A DNA stretch of 19,471 bases from a bacterium (GTDB lineage: Bacteria > Bacillota_I > Bacilli_A > RF39 > UBA660), in contig RKAV01000053.1 of NCBI GenBank assembly GCA_014846175.1, forward strand, positions 1-19,471, read 5' to 3'. The notes under the pieces are model-generated. The model saw only the letters and a program-made list of their open reading frames with translations, searched no databases and had not been told where the DNA came from. Shown piece by piece: positions 8,269-13,773 of this stretch; position 1 is the stretch's first letter; each line of letters starts with the position of its first letter. A program made the translations under genes and the position numbers.

Positions 8269-9150
8269 TTATAATAAGAAATTAATCATTTGCTTTATTT
8301 CTTCACTAGTTAGATTAATATCTTCTCCTATAAGACCAAGATAGGGATGAATATTATCTTTTCTATGGAAGTCAGAACCAACTGTAGTTTGCAAATTATG
8401 CTTTTTAGCAAAGTTATTCCATAAAGCAATATCGTTATGTTTGATATTATTTTTATCTATATAAATATAATTTGTTTCTATACCATCTAGCTTCATATCT
8501 ATAACTAAATCATCTATATCTTTTTCCGTTAGATTATCTTCATAAGTATAAGCAACAGGGTGAGCTAAAACTACTTTCCCACCAGCATGATGAATAAGTT
8601 CACTAGCTTCTTTTGGAGATATAGTTTCTTTTCTTACATAACAAGGACAATCTTCATTCATAATAGTTTCAATAAATTCACCCATATCAGGGATATGATC
8701 AAAAACTTCTTTTAATTTAGTTTCATTCTCTTTATTTTCTATTACATCATAAGCAATATGAGCTTTAGATACAGCATCAATTTTATCTAATCTCTCTACA
8801 TCAATTTTATAACCTGCTTCTTCTAATTTAGTAGCTACTTTTCTTAAATATATATGTCTAGCATTCCTTATAGTATAAAGCTTTTCTTGAAACTCTTTAT
8901 TATTTAAGTCAAAGTTATAACCTAGAACATGAACACCATATTTTTTAGCTTTAGTAGAAATTTCTACTCCTACTATTAAATTAATATTCTTTTCTTTAGC
9001 ATAATTAAATATTTCTTCTTGATAAGCCTCTGTTGTATCATGATCACATATTGCAATAGTGTTGATACCATTTTTATAAGCTTCATCTACAATTTCTTTT
9101 TGAGTTAACATTCCATCTGAACAGTTAGTGTGAATATGTAAATCTATCAT
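8269..9150 (-). CDS. PHP-domain metal-dependent phosphoesterase
   Basis: A 293-aa cytoplasmic PHP-superfamily phosphoesterase of the YciV/RNase AM type (COG0613), whose studied members remove phosphate from nucleoside 3',5'-bisphosphates or trim RNA 5' ends. Metal ligands are visible: H5-x-H7 in IDLHIHTNCSDG, D36-H37-D38 in AICDHDT, Glu63 in VGVEIST, His in VVLAHPVAYT, and the final SDFH pair. The usual insertion with helical region lies at about 95-170. SD AAGGAGAAG precedes the ATG. It is a single-gene unit with a clear promoter upstream and its own terminator. The exact substrate cannot be read from sequence. Confidence 0.9.
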   Translation of the reverse strand: MIDLHIHTNCSDGMLTQKEIVDEAYKNGINTIAICDHDTTEAYQEEIFNYAKEKNINLIVGVEISTKAKKYGVHVLGYNFDLNNKEFQEKLYTIRNARHIYLRKVATKLEEAGYKIDVERLDKIDAVSKAHIAYDVIENKENETKLKEVFDHIPDMGEFIETIMNEDCPCYVRKETISPKEASELIHHAGGKVVLAHPVAYTYEDNLTEKDIDDLVIDMKLDGIETNYIYIDKNNIKHNDIALWNNFAKKHNLQTTVGSDFHRKDNIHPYLGLIGEDINLTSEEIKQMINFLL

Positions 9151-9173
9151 TTTATATCTTCTCCTTTATTTAT

Positions 9174-9203
9174 CTTATAGCACATTTAGTATAGCATGGT
9201 CAA
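9174..9203 (-). promoter_or_regulatory. Promoter of the PHP gene (minus strand)
   Basis: On the minus strand: TTGACC (complement of 9198-9203), an 18-base spacer, then TGC-TATAAG (-10 at 9174-9179), about 25 bases before the ATG. This is a good sigma-A match on both boxes. Confidence 0.7.
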
Positions 9204-9209
9204 TTTATA

Positions 9210-9237
9210 TTTAGACAAAAACGTTAACATGTCTAAA
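9210..9237. promoter_or_regulatory. Palindromic operator-like site
   Basis: A perfect eight-base inverted repeat, TTTAGACA (9210-9217) and TGTCTAAA (9230-9237), around a 12-base centre containing AACGTT. There is no T-run, so it is not a terminator. It lies just upstream of the -35 of the PHP gene and before the oleate hydratase relic. The form fits a dimeric repressor of TetR type. Known oleate hydratase genes are often beside TetR-family regulators, but no regulator gene is present here. Confidence 0.45.
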
Positions 9238-9324
9238 ACTTTTTCATTCTTCTATTAATATATAGATATTACTCCAAAATTTATTTCTTGTATTATATTT
9301 ACTACTCTTTAAAAATTCTGTTCA

Positions 9325-9353
9325 TTGTAAATAAGAGTAAACAAAATTATAAT
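9325..9353 (+). promoter_or_regulatory. Promoter of the oleate hydratase relic
   Basis: TTGTAA (9325-9330), a 17-base spacer, TATAAT (9348-9353), then SD GGAGGG (9371-9376) six bases before ATG 9383. The signals look intact although the gene is broken. Confidence 0.6.
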
Positions 9354-9382
9354 TTAATTGTTAATAATAAGGAGGGATATTT

Positions 9383-9613
9383 ATGTATTACGGAGCAGGA
9401 ACTTATGAAGCTTTCGCTCGTACAGAAAAACTAGAAGGGGTAGATAAAAAATCTGCTTATATAATAGGAACTGGTTTAGCTGGACTTTCGGCTGCTTTCT
9501 ATTTAGTAAGAGATGGAAGAATGAAATGAGAACATATTCATCTACTAGAAAAACTAGATTTAGCTGGTGGTTATTGTGATGGTAGAAAAGATATAACTAA
9601 GGGATTTAGTTGA
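9383..9613 (+). pseudogene. ohyA: Oleate hydratase N-terminal relic with internal stops
   Basis: The first 76 codons read as the N-terminus of oleate hydratase, the FAD enzyme that adds water to unsaturated fatty acids. They include MYYGAGTYEAFAR, GVDKKSAYIIGTGLAGLSAA with the FAD-binding G-x-G-x-x-G (G29, G31, G34), EHIHLLEKLDLAGG and a terminal KGF. An in-frame TGA at 9527-9529 falls where family members usually carry a small residue such as Gly (GGA to TGA is a single change). A second TGA is at 9611. Homology ends at about 9607; the remaining roughly 500 residues of a normal enzyme are missing. The following sequence belongs to a mobilisation gene, so a deletion or insertion cut the gene. 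Identification rests on recall of the family N-terminus. Confidence 0.75.
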
Positions 9614-10018
9614 ATGGATTTGTACTTTTGAAGTTGATAGTTATGCTAATAGTTATAAATCACTTGAAAAAGAAAATCAAAAGTATAAGAAAGAAATTAG
9701 TAAATTAGAATACGAAAATCAAAATCTAGAACAAGAAAATAATATAGATTAAATGAACTTTTCCAATTATTAAAGAAGTTTTTAAGAAAACTATTACAAC
9801 GAGGTAATGACTCTACTAAAGATGAAACTGCTGAAGTTGTTAAAGATTGTTATGACAATAGTGAGTTTGATATGGGAGATGTTGTAAGAATATCTAAAGG
9901 AACAACTAAACAAGATGAATTATTTGAATATGTTGAAGCACCTGATTATTACAAAGAAAGAGTTAGAGATTATGATGAAGGTGAATATGATAAAGATGAT
10001 TTTGATTTAAGTAGATAA
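9614..10018 (+). pseudogene. MobV-type mobilisation protein, C-terminal remnant, frameshifted
   Basis: Two overlapping frames together give the tail of a plasmid mobilisation/recombination (MobV, Mob_Pre) protein. The first runs to TAA 9750-9752 and reads FEVDSYANSYKSLEKENQ followed by a Lys/Glu/Asn coiled coil. The second, entered near 9749, reads LNELFQLLKKFLRKLL, then EVVKDCYDNSEFDMGDVVRI, and an acidic end to TAA at 10016-10018. This order (coiled coil, short basic amphipathic helix, acidic tail) is seen in many Firmicute MobV proteins. The relaxase catalytic domain, some 200 residues with its metal-binding His cluster, is absent. One base shift separates the frames. It marks the island as derived from a mobilisable element. 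The frame join and the family call are inference from recalled C-termini. Confidence 0.6.
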
Positions 10019-10079
10019 AATTAAAAAATACTCTTGATTTTTTTTATTGTTTGAGTGATAAATAAAAAGACAAGAAAAC

Positions 10080-10135
10080 GAGATTAAACCTAATTTAATC
10101 GCTTATATTGAGGTTTTAATGTAAAGTTTAATCTC
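10080..10135. repeat. Inverted repeat, possible structured leader or element end
   Basis: A ten-base perfect inverted repeat, GAGATTAAAC (10080-10089) and GTTTAATCTC (10126-10135), with an inner AACCT/AGGTT pairing (10087-10091 and 10111-10115) that competes with it. No T-run follows. It lies between the mobilisation relic and the 92-aa gene and could be a leader structure, an operator or a trace of an element end. Confidence 0.45.
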
Positions 10136-10192
10136 TTATCTGTTCTTTAAAATAAAGTGCATTAAATGGCAAATTAGGAAGGTGGAAGATTT

Positions 10193-10471
10193 ATGCTATT
10201 AGAAAATAATACAGAAAAGGTAATGAATTTAGTTGATATTATTGATGATTTAAATGGCATTAATAATGTTAGATTAGCAATACACATACTTGAAGAAAAC
10301 TATTTTTCTGCTGAATACGATGAAAGTTTTATGAGATTATTAAAAGAAGTATTAGGAATATTAAATCAAGATTACAAAAAAGTAATAACTAATTTTGCTA
10401 AATATAAAAACTTACTATTTATATCAGCAAAGTATATGGAACTATCATTACTAGAAAAACAAAAGTTTTAA
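10193..10471 (+). CDS. 92-aa protein of the ClpX-like cassette, unknown
   Basis: A small, soluble, mainly helical protein beginning MLLENNTEKVMNLVDIIDD. No family is recognised. SD GGAAGGTGG sits before ATG 10193. It reads cleanly to TAA 10469-10471. From 10455, however, the +1 frame is open for a further 40 codons to TAA 10572-10574 (…FNIFQYGFKNEEINTKINQ…), joined at an A-rich run. The gene may therefore be a frameshifted form of a protein of about 127 residues. It precedes the ClpX-like gene by 210 bases, which has its own promoter, so the two need not be co-transcribed. Confidence 0.55.
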   Translation: MLLENNTEKVMNLVDIIDDLNGINNVRLAIHILEENYFSAEYDESFMRLLKEVLGILNQDYKKVITNFAKYKNLLFISAKYMELSLLEKQKF

Positions 10472-10650
10472 ATTTAATATCTTTCAGTATGGCTTTAAAA
10501 ATGAGGAAATAAATACTAAAATCAATCAAAAATTAAATGTATATGATTATTGTTATTCATTAAACGTATTATAAAAGTGAGAATATGCAATATTACAAAT
10601 ATTTTATTTTAATGAAAAGTGTCAAATGCATATACAAATTCTTTAACTTT

Positions 10651-10676
10651 TGGTACAATTTTATTGTATACGGAGG
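10651..10676 (+). promoter_or_regulatory. Promoter and SD of the ClpX-like gene
   Basis: TGG-TACAAT (10651-10659) is an extended -10 of the same form as the chromosomal genes in this window. GGAGG (10672-10676) lies eight bases before ATG 10685. The leader would be only about 20 bases long. Confidence 0.6.
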
Positions 10677-10684
10677 TTTAGAAT

Positions 10685-12367
10685 ATGAATTACAGTGATT
10701 TAAGTGGAGAAACTCAATTATTTCTTAACAAAGCAATGGATATATATTCAATAATTAAAGATAAAAGTTTAAATAGAACTGTTAAAGATATAATTGGTAC
10801 AAAAGATTATGAATTTACTAAACTAGATAAGAAAGTATTGGCACTTTTTATTGCTGGATTATTAGTGGAAGGAAATTTGAAGGAAATATTTTCTCAATAT
10901 GACGACATTAAATTAGATGATTTATTTGATTTTATTGGCATTAAGGAAAGTGATATAACACCAATAGAAGATGAAAAATATGAAGAATTTTTTGACAAAA
11001 ATATAAAATTAGATTTAGTAACTATTCTCAAAGAAAGCAACCGGGATAATACGATCAATTTTGTAACACCTGAAGTTGTAATTAGTTCATTACAAGATAT
11101 TAGTTTAAGTGGTTCAGAAATTCTTGAATATTATAAAGATAAATATAATTTAAAAAGTGGTGGTATATTTATTAGCGAACACCCTTTGTTTAGAGCATTA
11201 GAGAATTACACACTTATAGATGGTAGTGTTAGTAAGAAAGATTCACCAAAAGGAAATAACGTTGGATTAGGTTCGTCATTATTTGCAACTTCACCACTGA
11301 AAAAAGGTGACCTAAAACCATTAATACAAACACAAAAGCAAAAAAAGGTAACTAAATTTGATGATAGTGTATGGCAATTACTTGATGAAATTCAAAAGAA
11401 ATTTATTGGTCAAGAAGTGGCAACTGAAGGATTATTTTATAATATAGTTAATAATCAACAGTTAGCTGAAATGGAAGATATACCTGATGGACAAAGATCA
11501 ATTATATTTATAGATGGTCCAACAGGAACAGGAAAAACAGCAATTACAAGGGAAATTACTGAAAAATTAGGAATTCCTTTCACATCATCTTCTGTAACAA
11601 ATTATTCTTCTACTGGTTATGTTGGTGGAGATATTATAGATGTATTAAAAGAACTTTATAGAAAAGCAAATGGTGATATAGAAAAGGCTCAAAGAGGAAT
11701 TATAGTATTTGATGAATTTGATAAAATTGCCTATTCTAGAAGTGGCGGATTAGAAATGAAAAAAGCTGTTCAACAACAATTGTTGGATTTTCTAGGTGGA
11801 GGAAAATATAATATTCGTGTTGGCAATAGTATATTTGATATGAATGAAATTGAATTTGATACATCAAAATTAACTTTTGTATGTCTTGGAGCATTAACAG
11901 ATTTGCGTTCAAAGAAAACTGAAACAAGACAAACTATTGGATTTGGTCAAACTAGTCAATCTTCTGAAGAACAAACTTATAGCATTATTCCACAAGACTT
12001 AATGAGCATTGGTCTAGAACGAGAACTTGTAGGTAGATTTAACACATATCTACATACAGATGATTATAGTAAAGAGTCATTAGAAAAAATATTAAGAGAA
12101 TCTACTATTAGTCCATTAATAGGCTTTAAGAAATGGATAGAAGCAAGAGGAAAACAATTAGTCATTGATGAAGATGTTTATGGTTTAATTGCCGAACAAG
12201 CATATGAATTAAATACTGGTGCTAGAAGTTTGCAAACAGTTATGAATAATATTAGAACTCCATTTATTAGAGAAGTATTACGAGGGACTGACAATACAAT
12301 TTATTTAGATTCTGAAACTGTAATTAAAGAAAATGGCCAAACAATGAATAGAAAATGGAGAGTATAA
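10685..12367 (+). CDS. ClpX-type AAA+ unfoldase with non-ClpX N-terminal region
   Basis: A 560-aa ATPase. The AAA+ module (about 235-540) follows ClpX: FIGQEVATEGL box, Walker A GPTGTGKT (278-285), pore loop GYVG (311-314), AQRGIIVFDEFDKI with Walker B D343-E344, QQQLLDFL, FDTSKLTFVCLGAL, IGFG (418-421) at the ClpP-docking loop position, Arg finger ELVGRF (447-452) and sensor 2 GARS (512-515). The ClpX Cys4 zinc domain is missing. Instead, about 1-165 is helical with two segments (about 45-90 and 108-150) whose hydrophobic pattern resembles the double Clp repeat of ClpA/ClpC N-domains; about 166-225 looks like a loose linker. ClpX is normally near 420 residues, so this is a distinct paralogue. 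It should unfold proteins and, given IGFG, could feed ClpP; no ClpP gene is in the window. It is followed after one base by the 118-aa gene. The AAA+ class is firm; partner and targets are inference. Confidence 0.88.
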   Translation: MNYSDLSGETQLFLNKAMDIYSIIKDKSLNRTVKDIIGTKDYEFTKLDKKVLALFIAGLLVEGNLKEIFSQYDDIKLDDLFDFIGIKESDITPIEDEKYEEFFDKNIKLDLVTILKESNRDNTINFVTPEVVISSLQDISLSGSEILEYYKDKYNLKSGGIFISEHPLFRALENYTLIDGSVSKKDSPKGNNVGLGSSLFATSPLKKGDLKPLIQTQKQKKVTKFDDSVWQLLDEIQKKFIGQEVATEGLFYNIVNNQQLAEMEDIPDGQRSIIFIDGPTGTGKTAITREITEKLGIPFTSSSVTNYSSTGYVGGDIIDVLKELYRKANGDIEKAQRGIIVFDEFDKIAYSRSGGLEMKKAVQQQLLDFLGGGKYNIRVGNSIFDMNEIEFDTSKLTFVCLGALTDLRSKKTETRQTIGFGQTSQSSEEQTYSIIPQDLMSIGLERELVGRFNTYLHTDDYSKESLEKILRESTISPLIGFKKWIEARGKQLVIDEDVYGLIAEQAYELNTGARSLQTVMNNIRTPFIREVLRGTDNTIYLDSETVIKENGQTMNRKWRV

Positions 12368-12368
12368 T

Positions 12369-12725
12369 ATGGATTTTGAATATAATGGTAATTTGTTAGA
12401 AGATGATAGAATTAATCTTGTATCAAATGAAATAGTTAACAAATATTCACAAATTAGTTTTGAAAGAGCAAAAGAAGCTGCAATGCTTGAAGGTAAAATT
12501 TCTAGTCCTAAAACTGTTAATGATGAACTTAATAGATTATATAATATTATGCTAGTTAATAGTGATAATAAGGAAATGGTAACAATAGTTTATAAAGATT
12601 TTTTAGAAGTATTAAAAAATATCAATATTGAAGAGGATAGAGATAATTATATAAATTTAGTTGATGGAATAAATGCTTATCTTCAAAATAATGATGAATT
12701 TCCCTTTTTAAGTGATTATCATTAA
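12369..12725 (+). CDS. 118-aa partner of the ClpX-like protein, unknown
   Basis: A small acidic, helical protein beginning MDFEYNGNLLEDDRIN and ending NDEFPFLSDYH. No family is recognised and there is no membrane segment. Its ATG is one base after the TAA of the ClpX-like gene, so translation is almost certainly coupled. That makes it a likely adaptor, inhibitor or substrate-delivery partner of the unfoldase (inference). It ends in a gene-poor stretch with hairpins. Confidence 0.65.
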   Translation: MDFEYNGNLLEDDRINLVSNEIVNKYSQISFERAKEAAMLEGKISSPKTVNDELNRLYNIMLVNSDNKEMVTIVYKDFLEVLKNINIEEDRDNYINLVDGINAYLQNNDEFPFLSDYH

Positions 12726-12799
12726 AAAATCATTTCAAATTGGGAGAGCATACTAATTATGTTAATTATCCTCAAAACTTATTTGATGGCAAATAAGTA

Positions 12800-12841
12800 A
12801 CACACTACCAAGTCGGCATTTTGCCAACTAGGAATGTGTGT
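12800..12841. other. oriT-like inverted repeat with nested hairpin
   Basis: Outer arms ACACAC (12800-12805) and GTGTGT (12836-12841) enclose an inner hairpin AGTCGGC (12811-12817), loop ATTTT, GCCAACT (12823-12829) with one mismatch. ACACAC/GTGTGT arms are typical of MobV origins of transfer such as that of pMV158. A MobV remnant lies at the other end of the island, which supports this reading. No nick site can be proven here. It could instead be an RNA leader or a replication-origin hairpin. Confidence 0.4.
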
Positions 12842-12867
12842 CAAAGGAGATCCTTTTGAAACTCAAG

Positions 12868-12914
12868 AAGCACCAATACTAAAAACTATTGTAAGTAGTA
12901 AAGGTGCTTTTTTT
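12868..12914 (+). terminator. Terminator of the ClpX-like cassette
   Basis: AAGCACC (12868-12874) pairs with GGTGCTT (12903-12909), followed by a T-run to 12914. The loop of 28 bases is large but contains a further weak TACT/AGTA pairing. Confidence 0.65.
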
Positions 12915-12948
12915 ATTTTATCTTCGTAACTTAATTTTGACATATAAA

Positions 12949-12979
12949 AACCTCGTTTCCATGTCCAAGAAACGGGGTT
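12949..12979 (-). terminator. Hairpin with T-run on the minus strand
   Basis: AACCTCGTTTC (12949-12959) pairs with GAAACGGGGTT (12969-12979), eleven pairs with one G-U. On the minus strand the stem is followed by TTTTTATATG, so it would terminate leftward transcription. There is no minus-strand gene immediately to its right, so it may be a leftover from an earlier arrangement. Confidence 0.5.
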
Positions 12980-13046
12980 CATATCAAAAATCATTGAAAG
13001 AATTATCAAACGAAAAGAAATTTAATTTAGAAATATAAATAAATAT

Positions 13047-13079
13047 ACCTAGTAAGCATAAAATTTACTAGGTGTTTTT
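13047..13079 (+). promoter_or_regulatory. Hairpin enclosing the amidase ribosome binding site
   Basis: ACCTAGTAA (13047-13055) and TTACTAGGT (13065-13073) form a perfect nine-pair stem. The right arm contains AGG of the SD AGGTG (13070-13074), eight bases before ATG 13082. A short T-run follows. It can act as an upstream terminator, or hold the SD closed when read through from the island. Confidence 0.6.
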
Positions 13080-13081
13080 AT

Positions 13082-13762
13082 ATGTTTATTAGAAAATATA
13101 AGAGTTTTATGTTGATACTTTTCTTTACCTTATTAATATCTTTACAATTAGTAGATGCCAAAGTAAATAGTATCTTGCCACTAGCTGGTAAAGTTATTAC
13201 TATTGATCCTGGACATGGGGGACGAGATAGCGGAGCAATAGCAGGTAAAATCTATGAAAAAGATTTAAATCTTGAGATATCTTATCAATTAAAAAAAGTC
13301 TTAGAAGAAAATGGTGCTACTGTTTATATGACTAGAATGGTTGATGAAGACTTATCAAGTAGATGGGATGCTAGAAAGAAAAGGGGAGATTTATATCGAA
13401 GAATCTTATTTATCCAAAATAAAAAAAGTGATATTTATCTTTCAATTCATTTAAATGCAGGAGCAGGAACAGGTCATGGACAAGAAGTATTATATCATCC
13501 AATAAATAAAAAAAACTTACTACTAGCAGAAAGTATTCATAATGAATTTAAGGAAGAATTTAAAACAAGACGAATAATAAAAAAGACAAATCTTTATCTT
13601 TATTCTAATACAAGAGTACCTGGTGTTTTAATAGAATGTGGTTTTCTTTCTAATGCTAATGATAGATATCTACTAAAAAAAGAATCATACCAAAAAAGGT
13701 TAGCACTTGCTATTACTAAAGGAGTGTTTGAATACTTTCAAAAAGAAGAAACTACCTCTTAG
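13082..13762 (+). CDS. N-acetylmuramoyl-L-alanine amidase, CwlD-like
   Basis: A zinc amidase that cleaves the bond between MurNAc and the stem peptide of peptidoglycan. The 226 residues comprise a signal or anchor helix (about 8-25) and one Amidase_3 domain. Zinc ligands and catalytic residues are visible: H45 in IDPGHGG, E59 in YEKDLNLEIS, H123 in YLSIHLNAG, and E185 in VLIECGFLSN. The RGDLYRRILFI segment between strands is typical of the spore-cortex amidase CwlD, which works without a cell-wall-binding module, as here. The gene converges on the SpoIID-like gene and overlaps it by 11 bases. Start ATG 13082 uses AGGTG inside a hairpin. The neighbouring LysM protein at 3407 appears to be an inactive relative. 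A role in sporulation is not assumed. Confidence 0.9.
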   Translation: MFIRKYKSFMLILFFTLLISLQLVDAKVNSILPLAGKVITIDPGHGGRDSGAIAGKIYEKDLNLEISYQLKKVLEENGATVYMTRMVDEDLSSRWDARKKRGDLYRRILFIQNKKSDIYLSIHLNAGAGTGHGQEVLYHPINKKNLLLAESIHNEFKEEFKTRRIIKKTNLYLYSNTRVPGVLIECGFLSNANDRYLLKKESYQKRLALAITKGVFEYFQKEETTS

Positions 13763-13773
13763 CTTCTTCTTTT
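13741..13773. terminator. Convergent terminator inside the gene overlap
   Basis: AAAAGAAGAA (13741-13750) and TTCTTCTTTT (13764-13773) form a ten-base perfect inverted repeat spanning both stop codons (13752-13754 and 13760-13762). It is A/T-rich and weak, but no other terminator is visible for either gene. Confidence 0.5.

Larger units (their letters stand above)
12726..13046. other. Gene-free end of the island
   Basis: No convincing coding frame on either strand. It holds the oriT-like inverted repeat (12800-12841), a plus-strand terminator (12868-12914) and a GC-richer hairpin (12949-12979). The last part, about 12980-13046, is AT-rich with nothing recognised and should contain the amidase promoter, for which I see no good boxes. 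Confidence 0.6.

Noticed and set aside
9527..9529. TGA as a coding signal (Trp, Gly or selenocysteine) in the oleate hydratase relic
   Set aside because: Trp is TGG in all intact genes, the frame has a second TGA and then TAG soon after, and the rest of the enzyme is missing; ordinary decay explains it.
11736..11927. Minus-strand open frame within the ClpX-like gene
   Set aside because: Antisense shadow of a conserved AAA+ region; no SD and no recognisable protein.
12868..12979. CRISPR-like repeats
   Set aside because: The hairpins differ in sequence and do not recur at regular spacing.
9200..13050. A prophage or complete integrative element
   Set aside because: No integrase, capsid, terminase or replication gene and no clear flanking direct repeat is visible; only mobilisation debris and cargo.
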